Assembly: GCA_022432975.1 (NCBI GenBank)
Contig: CM039510.1
Span: 12,288,301-12,352,300 of the forward strand
Length of the DNA stretch: 64,000 nt
DNA from: Begonia masoniana
Lineage: Eukaryota > Streptophyta > Magnoliopsida > Cucurbitales > Begoniaceae
Direction: 5' to 3'
Part shown: piece after piece, positions 21,947 to 32,489 of the stretch
Numbering within the stretch: the first letter of the stretch is position 1
Layout: each line of letters starts with the position of its first letter
Translations under genes and position numbers: made by a program
The notes under the pieces: generated by a model
Databases searched by the model: none
What the model was told of the DNA's origin: nothing
The model's input: only the letters and a program-made list of their open reading frames with translations

Positions 21947-22314
21947 TGTTGTGAATTGTGCTCCAAAATACGTCTTACTATTTTGGGAAGGTCTCTTTAC
22001 ATATGTTTCATTTTCACATACATCCCTAAGCGATGTGGGATTGTGAGGACCCCCACATTACGACCTACCCCTTTCACCGGCCTTTTTCCCGCGCGGATGC
22101 ACCACCATCCGGATCCAGATCCAGTAAACGGGTCAGTCGTGCACTTATGGGTCATCACAATCACCCCCCCGGGGGCCCAACGTCCTCGTTGGCCACATTT
22201 TCGGTTGGGTACAGGCTCTGATACCATTTATAACGACCATTTTTCTCAGCAAGATATTGTCTGCTCTAGGGATTAGGCCATAGCCCAATATCCTCCCCTC
22301 ATGGCTTTGTTTGG

Positions 22315-22392
22315 CGAGGACTTCCCAGTCAGTCACCCAACATGGTACTACTCTCGTCGAAGCACTTTTAACTTCGGAGTTCTTATGGGATC
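22315..22392 (-). ncRNA. 5S rRNA-like segment in the right Cassandra LTR
   Basis: Same segment as in the left LTR, with its own changes: ACCATGTTGGGTGACTGACT and GCTTCGACGAGAGTAG in minus sense. The C-box region is more altered than in the left copy. Confidence 0.85.
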
Positions 22393-22494
22393 CGTTGTCA
22401 ATTGTACTCCAAAACACGTCTTACTATTTTGGGATGGTCTCTTTACATATGTTTCATTTCCACATACATCCCCAAGCGATGTTGGATTGTGACA

Positions 22495-22640
22495 CCGGCC
22501 TTTTTCCCGCGCAGACGCACCGCCATCTGGGTCTGGATCCAGTATACGGGCCAATCGTGCACATATGGGTCATCATATCTTCACTCCTTGGGCATGACTT
22601 CCTCTCGCTCACGCCAACCGTGTCCATCATGCACACCGAA
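22495..22640 (-). mobile_element. Second, partial Cassandra internal domain
   Basis: CCGGCCTTTTTCCCGCGC and GATCCAGTA..CGGGYCARTCGTGCAC repeat the internal segment at 22078-22160. So the order is LTR-internal-LTR-internal, the second one fused to the LTR end through GTGACACCGGCC and fading out near 22640. Confidence 0.75.
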
Positions 22641-23194
22641 CCTTGTCCACCCATGTTATCCTAAAACTATCATGTATGCATACAAATAACAAGGCTAATG
22701 TTTGCAAAAACTAGAAGAAGACCAATGTTTGTCAAAATTAAACAAATATAAAGTTGCTCGGTTACATAGAATTGATTACGGGAAGACAAATTCCCTCTTG
22801 AGCGTGCGGTGATCTGGCAAGCGGCTCCCATGCGTCTGCTTGTCCATGTTTAGAGAATGTGGCTCTCATTCCAAGCATTCAAAGAGGCATTCTCTTGCAA
22901 AAATAGCACACTTATCAGTTAAAAGGATAGTCGGTGATTGTGCCTTGGTTTGGGATCGAGTTGTCGACTTATGAGGCGTATCGCTTGGTAAGGTTAAAAG
23001 TGTACATCTATAAGTGTAGTTGTAAAGATTAGTAGAAATGCTCTTGTTAAGTTGAAAGGACACAAATATTCTATCAATTTATATGTGTTAAAGGGTTTTA
23101 CTCTTATTGGTAATAAAACTGCTAAGTTTTAAGTTACCTCTTAGAAGGTTGTTTGATAAGTCTTCGAAGAAATCAAGTACTCAATTGAAGTCGA
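22641..23194. other. Mostly unrecognised; partial copy of the 11312-12696 element
   Basis: GGCTAATGTTTGC, a GGTTACAT word and AGACAAATTCCCTCTTG (22680-22800) match 12420-12540. From 22800 to 23194 nothing is recognised. Confidence 0.45.
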
Positions 23195-23460
23195 AAGGTG
23201 ACAATGAGCTGACTGAGCTGAGCCAAGTTTAAAAAAGTCTGTCTCACTGAGCCTAGCAAGTTAAACAAGTTGAACCTAATAAGCCTAATGACCCAAGCCT
23301 AACAAGTCTACCCAAAAAAACTTTCAACCCGAGCTAACTCACGAGCTACGACTTAAATGAGACAGGCTGAGGCGGCTAGAAAAACTTAATAAATTTTAAC
23401 GAACCTAGCCTAACGAGCCAATCATATATAAATATTTTCCGTTTATATCTAAATTTTAAT
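23195..23460 (-). repeat. Subterminal GGCTYR-rich repeats, likely hAT element end
   Basis: Dense short words such as GAGCTGAGCC, GAGCCTAGCAAG, AAGCCTAACAAG and CCTAACGAGCC, as in the subterminal repeats of plant hAT elements. They lie beyond the 3' end of the hAT transposase. A terminus near CAATGAGCTGA (23204) is possible. Confidence 0.5.
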
Positions 23461-23778
23461 ATAATATATTTTTTTAAAAAATTTAGTTGGTAAAATTATA
23501 ATAATTATTTATAATTATAATGTCAAAATATAATAATTAATCGTTTAACTAACAAAATGATTTTATTAATATATAAAATAACATGTATTTAGGCAAAAAA
23601 GAATTGAGACAGTTCAACAAAAATATATATCATAAAAATAATATTCAAAATATTTGACAGTTTTATCACTACAAATTAGATACATTCCAACTAGGTTGGC
23701 ACTAATCTAATTTTCAATTATTTTCAACATGTCAAAAAATTACTTCAAAATGCAATACAAAGAAAAAAAAAACAAGAT
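23461..23778 (-). other. AT-rich 3' flank of the hAT transposase
   Basis: Low-complexity AT-rich DNA between the transposase stop codon and the subterminal repeats; no gene. Confidence 0.5.
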
Positions 23779-23836
23779 CTAGTCTTCAACATCTAAATTT
23801 TTAAATTCTTCAAGTATTTCTTCCTCTCGTCTGTGA
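23779..23836 (-). pseudogene. Last codons of hAT transposase
   Basis: Minus strand reads YHRREEEILEEFKNLDVED and then stop TAG at 23779-23781. This acidic tail follows the dimerisation domain found at 30225-30420, from which it is separated by the gypsy element 23842-30219. Confidence 0.65.
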
Positions 23837-23841
23837 TATCT

Positions 23842-24873
23842 TGATATGCCAAGATGAGCCATCACTCGATCACGAGCCAAATTCTTGGCCAAACCTTTAA
23901 CTAATGAGTGTGCTCTTTTTGTAAGTGAAACATCATTTGAAGACTTGTGGATGGAGCCAAGTGCATTAGACTTGCAGAAGTCTTTCCACTTACTAACATG
24001 GGAGCATCACTTGGTCACCCCAAAAATGGAAGAAGGAATTTGTTTTCCTTGAAATAACTTGTGTAATTGATCACCTAGTTTATTTCTTTAGTTGCTATTG
24101 CCTCCTTGTTGTTTGGCTGAACACTCTTAACAATTAAGGGACTCTTTTTAGTTGTGTTTTGTGAAAGAGTAGATAACTTGAAAGTGACATTTGGAGAGAG
24201 GAGTGGCTTTGCCAAAATTGGCCAAGCGTTCATGTACTCGGCTAGGTGTACTAGCCGAACACACCTCTTTTGTTCCTTCCTTGTGGCTGGTTTTTGGGAA
24301 CCCTAATTTCTAAAGTGAAGTGCTATATAAACCACTCCTTTTGGCTGCTGGAAGCAGCTTAGTTGAATGCAAAAATCAAAGAACCATTCTTCCCCTAAAC
24401 CTTGAAGCTTTTCGGTATCAAGTCCTCAATCCATTCAGTGAGTAATATCTGATTGTGTTATTATTGTTGGTCTCCAATTTGTGAGAGCCGAAGTGTTACC
24501 ATTTCTATTGCAACATTCTTCCTCCCTTTCTTGGCATGGAGAATCACTAGTAAAGTTGTATTTCAACTCTCATCCAAGGCTAGTTTGAGTGTTTCCTTTC
24601 TAGAAGGAGCCAAATCCAGAGAGGTACTGTTATTACCTCCTTGGACCAGCAAACACTCTTTCTTCCATAACTTTTCATCCACAGCGTTTCAACCTCTAAT
24701 TTTTGGAGTGCATTTCCATAACACCAAAAGTATGTTGTCATTAAAATTGCAGCTCATTTTCAGTTCATTAGAAGAAAATGTACATTGGCAAAACAGAAGT
24801 ATTTTTGGCCAAACAATTTTGGTTTGTCGAGAGTTTTGTGCTTCAACTTCCAAGCCTTAGTTAAAGCACGTCA
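23842..24873 (+). repeat. 5' LTR of the gypsy element 23842-30219
   Basis: Starts TGATATGCCAAGATG, ends ACGTCA, followed by TT and the primer site. Shares GTGGATGGAGCCAAGTGCAT and CCACTCCTTTTGGCTGCTGG with the 3' LTR. Confidence 0.88.
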
Positions 24874-24875
24874 TT

Positions 24876-24887
24876 TGGTATCAGAGC
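24876..24887 (+). promoter_or_regulatory. Primer binding site of the gypsy element
   Basis: TGGTATCAGAGC, two bases after the 5' LTR. Confidence 0.9.
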
Positions 24888-24942
24888 TCTGCTCTTTTCT
24901 TGTTGTTCTTGCTCTATTTGTGGTGTATTGTTTTTGGTCAAA

Positions 24943-26660
24943 ATGATGACAAAAAGTGGGGCTAATAACCAACAAAACCAAGAGCGAAATGTTCAACCCC
25001 TTTTAGCACCAAATCGGAAGGAGGGAGAATCTAGTTTCCAAGGACAACTTGTCAAGCCCCGGCCCATTACTTCTATTATAACCGGTTTTAACCTAGCCCA
25101 TTACTTCTATTGTCACTGGGTGGCCCAACTCACAGAACATCCCTCTCCCTGCAGAGGATTTTGCCTTCCTCCCCACTCGAACCCAAGACCTCAGGGTAAG
25201 TACTTGGGCTACAAGTGAGGAGTACAACTTGAGCTAGCTCAAGTGGTACTCCTCACTTGTAGCCCAAGTACTTACCCTGAGGTCTTGGGTTCGAGTGGGG
25301 AGGAAGGCAAAAATCCTCTGCAGGGAGAGGGAAGTTCTGTGAGTTGGGCCACCCAGTGACAATAGAAGTAATGGGCTGGGTTAAAACCGGTTACAATAGA
25401 AGTAATGGGCCGGGGCTTGACAACAAAAGGCGCCTTTTATTGTCAAGCCCCGACCCATTACTTCTATTGTAACCGGTTTTAACCCAGCCCATTACTTAGT
25501 CACTGGGTGGCCCAACTACTAGCTCAAGTGGTACTCCTCACTTGTAGCCCAAGTACTTACCCTGAGGTCTTGGGTTCGAGTGGGGAGGAAGGCAAAAATC
25601 CTCTGCAGGGGAGAGGGAAGTTCTGTGAGTTAGGCCACCCAGTGACTAAGTAATGGGCTGGGTTAAAATCGGTTACAATAGAAGTAATGGGCCGGGGCTT
25701 GACACAACTAGATGAGTTGAATCATAAGCTTGAGAACATTAGTCAATGGATAATGGAATGAGAAACCAACATGATCGGGTCCCTCAAACAACTTTTCCTA
25801 GGAGAAGACCTAGAAATCCAATGAGAAGAAATAACCACAATGACTTCATTGAAGAAGAATAATCCGAGAATTAGGAGTATGATAATCTTCATGCTAGGCA
25901 CGGTCCTAATAAATATTTGGAGCATGTTAAGGTAACATTTCCTCCCTTCAATGGATCTTGTAATGGTGATGCATTTTTGGATTAGGTGGATGAGGTAGAA
26001 AAAAATGTTTGATTATTACAACTATTCAGAGAAAGTGAAGTTACAACTAGTGTCCATAGAGTTAACCGGTTATGCTAGTTTATGGTGAGACAATTTGAAG
26101 GCACAAAGAAGACGTGAAGGTGATGAGACTATTGTGATTTGGAGGGTCATGAAGTATTTGATGAGAAAGAGATTCTTGTTAAGCCACTACAAAACAGAGT
26201 TGTTTCTACAAATGCAAAGTTTGAAGCAAAACTCACAATCGGTTGAGAAGTACCTAACTAAGTTTGAAACTATTAAAATTAGGAGTGGATTAGATGAGCC
26301 TGAGGAACAAGTTATTGTAATGTTTATAAGGGGCTTGAATAGAGAAATTAGTGATGTTGTGGAGCTACAAACGTTAGAAACCATGGATGTTGTTGTCCAA
26401 CTTGCCTTGAAGGTTTAAAGACAAGTAAAGAGAAAAGGAAAGAGGATTAGTAATCGGTTTCCATATAAAACCAAGAGTTCCTACAAGCCACCATTTAAGG
26501 TGGATGAAAAGAAGCCTTTCACAAAGAGTTGGCCTACAAAGTGGGTAGAAGAAAAAAAAGTAGCAGAAGATGCCACTCGGCCATGATCAAAGGAGATCAA
26601 GTGTTTTAAGTGCCTTGGATTTGGGCACATTGTTTCTCAATGCCCCAATTGAAGAGTTAT
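24943..26660 (+). pseudogene. gag: Gypsy gag, degenerate, with zinc knuckle
   Basis: The N-terminal part starts MMTKSGANNQQNQ at 24943 and is interrupted by the palindromic insertion at 25050. It resumes after 25710 with several stops. A clear retrotransposon-gag block lies at 26140-26420 (FLLSHYKTELFLQMQSLKQ, SVEKYLTKFE, EQVIVMFIRGL). A CCHC knuckle CFKCLGFGHIVSQCP follows at about 26600-26645. The frame is lost several times, so no capsid protein can be made. Confidence 0.85.
25050..25704. mobile_element. Palindromic two-unit element with tRNA-like A/B boxes
   Basis: Flanked by CAACT (25045-25049 and 25705-25709). Unit 1 (25050-25422) and unit 2 (25441-25704) each start TGTCAAGCCCCG and end CGGGGCTTGACA, and each folds back on itself. 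They are joined by 18 bp containing the palindrome AAAAGGCGCCTTTT (25425-25438). The right arms contain TAGCTCAAGTGG (A-box-like) and, 41 bp on, GGGTTCGAGT (B-box-like), as in tRNA-derived SINEs. The TG..CA ends and 5-bp duplication, however, are LTR-like. Confidence 0.75.
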
Positions 26661-26861
26661 GATTCTTAGAGAAAGCACTGGCGAGATAGTAAGTGAAGAT
26701 GAGCAAGAGGAGAAGTTCTAGTGAGAACCTTGAATCACAAGAACAAGTATTCCATGCTCCAAAAGGCCCATTTTTTATGGTCATTCGAAAAGTTCTCATA
26801 TCACAAGCTAATGATGAAAATTGTCAAAAAGAGAATATTTTTCATAGCTGATGTTTAATCT

Positions 26862-28555
26862 AAGATAAGGTGTGTTCTCTCATAATTGATGAAGGGAGTT
26901 GCACTAATGTTGCATCCAGAGATCTTGTGGAGAAACTAGGGTTAGAAACAACCCTACACCAGAGCCCTTACATGTTGAGGTGGCTAAATGATCGAGAGAA
27001 TATTAAGGTCTCCAAGCAAGTGATCATTGACTTTATAATTGGAGGATATAAGGACAAGATTCTTTATGACATGGTGTCGATGAGTGCTAGTCACATTTTG
27101 TTAGGAAGGCCTTGACAATATGATTGGAAGGGTAGTCCATGATGGATACTTCAACTATTACCCCTTTAAGTTTGGAGGAAAGACAATCAAATTAGCGTCA
27201 TTCAAGCTGGAACAAGTGATTTTAGATGAGGAGCTAAAGAAGAAAGGAAGGTGGAAGTCCACTTTTTTCATGTCTAAGAAGGAGTTGAGGAAATCCCTTC
27301 TAGAATGAGGACCTCTAATTTTGTTGATATTTCGAGAAAGGATGGAAGAATTGGGTAAAACCCCGAAAAGGTTCGGACACTTTTAGATCAATACCAAGAT
27401 ATGTTCCCGGAAGAGTTACCTCAAGGATTGCCAACCCTTAGAGGTATTGAGCACCAAATTGATTTGCAACTGGGAGTTGCGCAACCAAATCGGCCCTCTT
27501 ATATATTGAATTCAGAAGAGGCCAAGGAACTATACAAGCAAGTGCAAGAATTGCTTGAGAAATGATACATCCGAGAATCCATGAGCCCGGGTGCGATGCC
27601 TACACTATTGGTGCCAAAGAAGGATAGAACCATGAGGATGTGTGTTGATAGCCGAGCCATCAATCAAATCACAATCAAGTATAGGTTTCTCATTCCTAGA
27701 CTTGAGGGAATGTTGGATGAACATAGTGGTGCTCCAATCTTTTCCAAAGTAAATTTGAAGAGTGGTTACCATCAAATTAGGATGAAGGAAGGAGATGAAT
27801 GGAAGACGACCTTCAATGCCAAGTATGGACTCTATGAATGGTTAATGATGCCTTTTGGCCTTCCTAATGCCCTAACACTTTTATGAGACTCATGCATTAT
27901 TTTCTTAAAGATTTCTTGGGGAAGTTCATAGTGGTTTATTTTGATGAGATTTTGGTTTATAGTTTGGATCTTGATTCACATTTGGGTCATCTTAGACTCT
28001 TATTTGATACTCTTCGAGATGCTAAATTATATAGAAATCTCAATAAGTGTTTTTTTGTGCAATTTCTTTGATAATTACCCAAGAGGGCATAGAAGTGGAT
28101 GAAGCTAAGCCATAAAGGATTGGCCGACTACAAAGGAAGTTTCAGAGGTAAGAAGCTTTCATGGATTAGCTTCATTTTATAGAAGGTTCATCAAGGATTT
28201 TAGCTCAATTGTAGCTCCTTTGACCCATTGCACCAAGAAAGGAAAGAAATTTTGTTGGACTCAAGCTTGTCAATAAAGCTTTGAGTCGATTAAAGAGAAA
28301 CTTTGTCATGCCCCTATCTTTATGCTACCCGATTTCAACAAGGTTTTTGAAGTAGAATGTGATGCTTCTAGAATAGGGATTGGAACATTGCTTATGCAAG
28401 AGAGCAAGTCACTCGCCTATTTTAGTGAGAAGCTCAAAGGAGCTAAGTTAAACTACTCAACGTATGATAATGAGTTTCTAGCTGTCATTCGGGCCCGTGA
28501 AGTTTGGCAACATTATCTACTCCCAAATGAATTTATTATTCATACCGACCACCAA
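26862..28555 (+). pseudogene. pol: Gypsy protease, RT and RNase H, degenerate
   Basis: The protease appears at 26870-27115 (IIDEGSCTNVAS; the usual IIDGGS motif has Glu for Gly, and LLGRP follows). RT starts at about 27350 (MFPEELPQGLP), with [39 protein letters not shown] and MPFGLPNA (27620-27880). The catalytic box near 27940 reads YFDEIL instead of Y/F-x-D-D, so one catalytic Asp is Glu. RNase H (28320-28555) has [19 protein letters not shown] and IHTDHQ and is cut by the 28556 insertion. Stops occur at about 27117, 27565, 27884 and 28070. The integrase is absent. Confidence 0.88.
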
Positions 28556-29071
28556 TGTAACGACCCAACCCCCCGATGGGCTAGGCCGTGCAGTCCCGGC
28601 TCACACAGGGCCCTGCCACATGATTTCCCGAAGGCTGTCCCACGTGTACTCACAATCTTCACCCACCACCTAGTAAATGGAGGTTTTTGCCTTCCCTGGG
28701 ATTAGAACCCTTGCCCCCAGGTCTACACAATGAAGGGTTTAGCATCCCAAGTACCACTGGAGCTACTTGGGGGAAGATCGTGAGTACACGTGGGACGGCC
28801 TTCGGGAAACCACGTGGCAGGGCCCAATGTGAGCCAGGACTGCACAGGCCTGGCCCATCGGGGGGTTGGGTCATTACAAAAAGGCGTCTTTTTTGTAACG
28901 ACCCAACCCCCCAATGGGCCAGGCCGTGTAGTGCCCCTCGATAGGCCCGCTGTCACATGGTTTCCCGAAGGCCGTCCCATGTGTACTTACGATCTTCCCC
29001 CACTGCCTAGTAAATAAAACCCTGGCCCTCAGGTCTACATAACCAAGGGTTCACCATCCTAGGTACCACTT
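28556..29071. mobile_element. Second palindromic two-unit element, 3' truncated
   Basis: Unit 1 (28556-28878) starts TGTAACGACCCAACCCCCC and ends GGGGGGTTGGGTCATTACA. A 15-bp linker AAAAGGCGTCTTTTT (28879-28893) follows, then unit 2 from 28894, again TGTAACGACCCAACCCC. In minus sense unit 1 has TAGCTCCAGTGG and, 44 bp on, GGGTTCTAATCC, again tRNA-like boxes. Unit 2 stops near 29071 (CTCAAGTGGTACC in minus sense) where pol C-terminal sequence begins, so its end was lost together with the gypsy integrase. Confidence 0.7.
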
Positions 29072-29195
29072 GAGAATACGGAATATCCGCCACTTTCAAT
29101 GTACAAGACTTATCCACGTACATTTGGGAAGAGACTGAGCTAGGAGAAGAAGCACATTTTGATTTGAGGTCAAATCCTTAATCATCCGAGGAGGA
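29072..29195 (+). other. End of gypsy pol and polypurine tract
   Basis: Open codons (LSTYIWEETELGEEAHFDLRS) lead to a stop, and GAGGAGGA (29188-29195) abuts the 3' LTR. This is the typical tail after the missing integrase. Confidence 0.6.
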
Positions 29196-30219
29196 TAATG
29201 TGCCAAGAGGAGCCATCACTCGATCATGAGCCAAATCCTTGGCTGAGCCTTTAACTAATGAGTGTGCTCTTTTTGTAGGTAAAGCATCCTGTGAAGACTT
29301 GTGGATGGAGCCAAGTGCATTAGACTTGGAGAAGCCCTTCCACTTGCTAACATGCGAGCTACCCTTGGCCACCCCAAAAATGGAAGAAGGAAATTTTCTT
29401 CCTTGAAACAACTTGTGTAATTGATCATCTAGTTTATTTCTTTAGTTGGTTTTACCTCCTTGTTGTTTGGTCGAACACTCTTAGTAATTAGGGAAATCTT
29501 TTTAATTGTGTTTTGGGAAAGAGGGGACCACTTGAAAGTGACATTTGGAGAGAGGAATGACTTTGCCAAAATTGGTCAAGCCTTCATGTACTCAGCTAGG
29601 TGTACTAGCCAAACCTCTTTTGTTCCCTCCTTGTGGCTTCTCTTTGAAAACCCTAATTTGTAAAGTGAAGTGGTACCTAAACCACTCTTTTTGGCTGCTG
29701 GAAGCAGCTTAGTTGAATGCAAAAATAGAAGAACCATTCTTCCCCTAAACCTTGAAGCTTTTCGGCATCAAGGCTTCAATACATTCGGTGAGTAATATTT
29801 GATTATGTTATTGTTGTTGGTATCCAATTTGTTAGAGCCAAAGTGGTACCATTTCTATTGCAACATTCCTCCTCCCTTTCTTGGCATGGAGAATCACCAG
29901 CAAAGTTGTATTTCAACTCTCATTGAAGGCTAGTTAAAGTGTTTCCGTCAAAGGAGTAAAATCCCGAGAGGTGCTGTTATTACCTCCTTGGACCAACAAG
30001 CACTCTTTCTTTCATAACTTTTTATTCACAGTGTTTCAACCTCTGATTTTTTTAGGACATTTCCATCACACCAAAAGTAATTTTTCATTAAAATTTCAGC
30101 TCATTTGAAGTTCATTTTAAAAAGTTATGCATTGGCAAAATAGAAGCATTTTGGGCCAAATAGTTTTGGTTTGACGAGAGTTTTGTGCTTCAACTTCCAA
30201 CCTTAGTTAAACCACGTCA
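29196..30219 (+). repeat. 3' LTR of the gypsy element 23842-30219
   Basis: Starts TAATGTGCCAAGAGG (TG changed to TA), ends CCACGTCA, followed by TATCT. Many small differences from the 5' LTR mark an old insertion. Confidence 0.88.
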
Positions 30220-30224
30220 TATCT

Positions 30225-31075
30225 CATCATGACATTGTTCCTATCTTTGATGAAAATGAGTGCCTCCAAGAGGTCATGTGCAAGTCGTTATATTTGTTCA
30301 TTGTATACATGTCTACCTGCACTAAAAGCAAACTCCGATGCTACAGTAGACACAAGAGGTGTTAGTAGATTACATTCCATTATAGAAAAAATAAAATATG
30401 TAGTGGAGTACTGTTTCCACTAATAAAAAATATAAAAACTATTTTCTCGATAAAATTAATAATAAGTATCAAAATAAATATCAAGTTCATTACGCAAAGA
30501 ACTAAAATAACTTTCAGTATCTACTACTATTAGCATATCATTCACTCCACGTATCATGAATATTAAATTGTGGAGGTACAATAACTCCACCATTAACTCT
30601 CAATGTGTAGGAGCACATAAATGACTAACATTAAAATATTTTATTTCATAAGAAGATTATAAATTAACAATTTCATTTGTTACTTGATTACTAGAAATTA
30701 AAGCAATAGTAAATAAATTAGTAAAAATCTTATTATTCATAAGACACACTCATTTTCATTTATATCAAGGATCCATGATACATGCATAAAAAAAAATAAA
30801 AAGTATGTCATGCCAATATTTTTTAACTTTTATTTTTATTTTATTAAGAATATTATTAAATTTATCTATTTGTCAATATTGTGCAAAATTACATGTTAAA
30901 TTTAGAAAACAACTGAGATAATAAATTCCAAAATATTCATTTGTAGTATCATAAAAATGTTTTAGAAAGTTAAGAAATCTATTATCAATATCACAACTAG
31001 ATTTATCAAGATTAGTATTTTTTGTTTTTTCATTATTAAAAGCATAAATAACTTGCCAATATGGCCTAACATTTT
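30225..31075 (-). pseudogene. hAT transposase, core end and C-terminal dimerisation domain
   Basis: Minus-strand translation gives VRPYWQVIYAF, KVKKYWHDILF...MDP-YK (hAT core), ELDIYFDT, and then the diagnostic dimerisation motif LLTPLVSTVASEFAFSAGRH followed by LAHDLLEALIFIKD. hAT transposases normally carry this STVASExxFSxGxR block near the C terminus. Several stops (for example after MDP and after NEQI) make it inactive. The upstream part continues beyond the family A complex at 49112. Confidence 0.85.
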
Positions 31076-31289
31076 TGTAATACCCCAGAAAAATTTTAGA
31101 GATTTAAGTTAATAAATTCGGTTGAACTAATTGGTTAATTAATTTGTGTTCGGGTATTCTAATTGGAGAACTTAAGCCGATTACGGGGTGAGGGTCAGTT
31201 TACGAAAAATTTATAATTTAAGGACAAAATTTAGCGAGGTTTTGTTGATGGCTGAAAGTACGGAAGGCAAAACGGTAAATTTCAAATTT

Positions 31290-31366
31290 TATTTAATGTT
31301 TTAAGAGAAAACATTAGGTTTTCTCTTAAAACAACATAATGGCTTCGAAGAAGCCATTCTGTTGAT
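31290..31366 (+). other. Twin inverted repeats in the 31076 LTR
   Basis: GAGAAAACATTAGGTTTTCTC, split as GAGAAAAC / GTTTTCTC, and AATGGCTTCGAAGAAGCCATT in the larger stem, equivalent to 4590-4650. The outer bases of the second stem have drifted (ACAACATAATGG with CCATTCTGTTGA). Confidence 0.75.
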
Positions 31367-32489
31367 TATGGCACCGAAGACCCGAATAGAGAAGGGAGAC
31401 GTGAGCGGCGATCGGTGGTCTGTTCACCGCATTTTTCTGGCGTTCTCCAGCCAGATGACTGTGGCGAATGATTCCGGCTTGTCTCCACGCATAACTTGAC
31501 TGGTAAGCTCGGTTTCTCTGCCCTGTTTTGGTTTTGCTCGAGGCCGAGAATGATGAGCCGGATTGGGCTCCGATCACCGACTGATTTTGGGAGTTCTCGG
31601 CAAGGGTTTGCCGACTCTTGGACCGGCGATGGTCGCCGGACTGAGAGAAGCTAAATTTGAGCGAAAAACGGAGAACTCCAAATTGTGGGCCCTAGGTTTT
31701 CGTGTGTGAAGCCATGAGTTTTGTTAGATTTCGTTAAATTGAGTTGTGATGTGGTTGATTGGTGAGGAAATTGGTGAAATCGGATTGAAATTGAAATTTT
31801 GGACTTTTAGTGTAAAACCGGTTCTGTTTTTGGTGTATTTCACTTAGCTACGGTTTATCGTTTTAAAATCCCTTTTAGTATGTTAAAATAGGTTGTATGT
31901 GGAGTGTTTAGCCGCTGAAATCGAGTCATTCCGATAAGCGTAGCAAAAGTTATGCAAATTTGAAGTTTAGATGAAATTTCGAGTTTCCGAGTGGGGAACC
32001 CTCAAATTGTGTTGTGTCAAGCTTAGATTGATCTGAATGGGGTTAATTGGCAATGAAATTAGTGAAATTGGATTGAAAGTTAAATTTTGGACGTTTTAGC
32101 TTAATAGACCGATTGGACCGTTATGGCAGTTCGTTTTAAATTCCAATTTGGCAGGTTAAACGAGGTCACTAGGGGAGTACGTGGTCGCTGGAATCGTTCG
32201 ATTTCAATAACCAACGTGAAAGTTATTCACTTCCTATGTTTCGAGTCGGTTTTTAACCAAACCAAGTTAGTGACCCGTTTAGTTAGATGTGAGTTGGGTT
32301 AAGTTAGAGATGTTAGTTTTAGAATGAATTGGTGAGTTTAAGCCTAAGTACTAATGAAGATTTTGAATTTGTGCTAGGTGAAGCCGTAGGTGACGTGACG
32401 TGCCAAACTCAGCGAGTTAAGATGCCTGGTAAGTAGTAGTGTGGGTGTAAGTGCTTGAGAGTCGCTAAGAAGGGCGTACACCACAGTTG

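Larger units (their letters stand above)
21783..22494 (-). mobile_element. Cassandra-type TRIM with 5S rRNA-derived LTRs
   Basis: Two 266-bp direct repeats (21783-22048 and 22229-22494) flank a 180-bp internal part. The repeats start TGTAACGACC or TATAACGACC and, in minus sense, contain a 5S rRNA-like segment. The PBS GCTCTGATACCA (22215-22226) lies two bases from the second LTR. Cassandra elements are known for LTRs of this size that carry a 5S-like RNA with pol III promoter boxes, and the total of 712 bp fits. I find no matching target duplication, because internal-domain sequence follows the second LTR. Confidence 0.9.
23842..30219 (+). mobile_element. Degenerate Ty3/gypsy element with integrase deleted
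   Basis: LTRs 23842-24873 and 29196-30219 are similar over their full length, and TATCT is duplicated at 23837-23841 and 30220-30224. PBS, gag with zinc knuckle, protease, RT and RNase H follow in order; integrase is missing. Two palindromic insertions (25050-25704, 28556 to about 29071) lie inside. The protease-RT-RNase H order is gypsy-like; the protease style (IIDEGSCTNVAS, LLGRP) is common in plant gypsy, but I do not assign a lineage. The element interrupts the hAT transposase just before its end. Confidence 0.9.

Noticed and set aside
21577..22689. Frames of 60-135 residues in the Cassandra region
   Set aside because: Non-coding TRIM; the frames are repeated in both LTR copies and have no domain.
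25219..25300. tRNA gene
   Set aside because: A- and B-box-like words are present, but no acceptor stem or anticodon arm of a tRNA could be made out; it is SINE-like.
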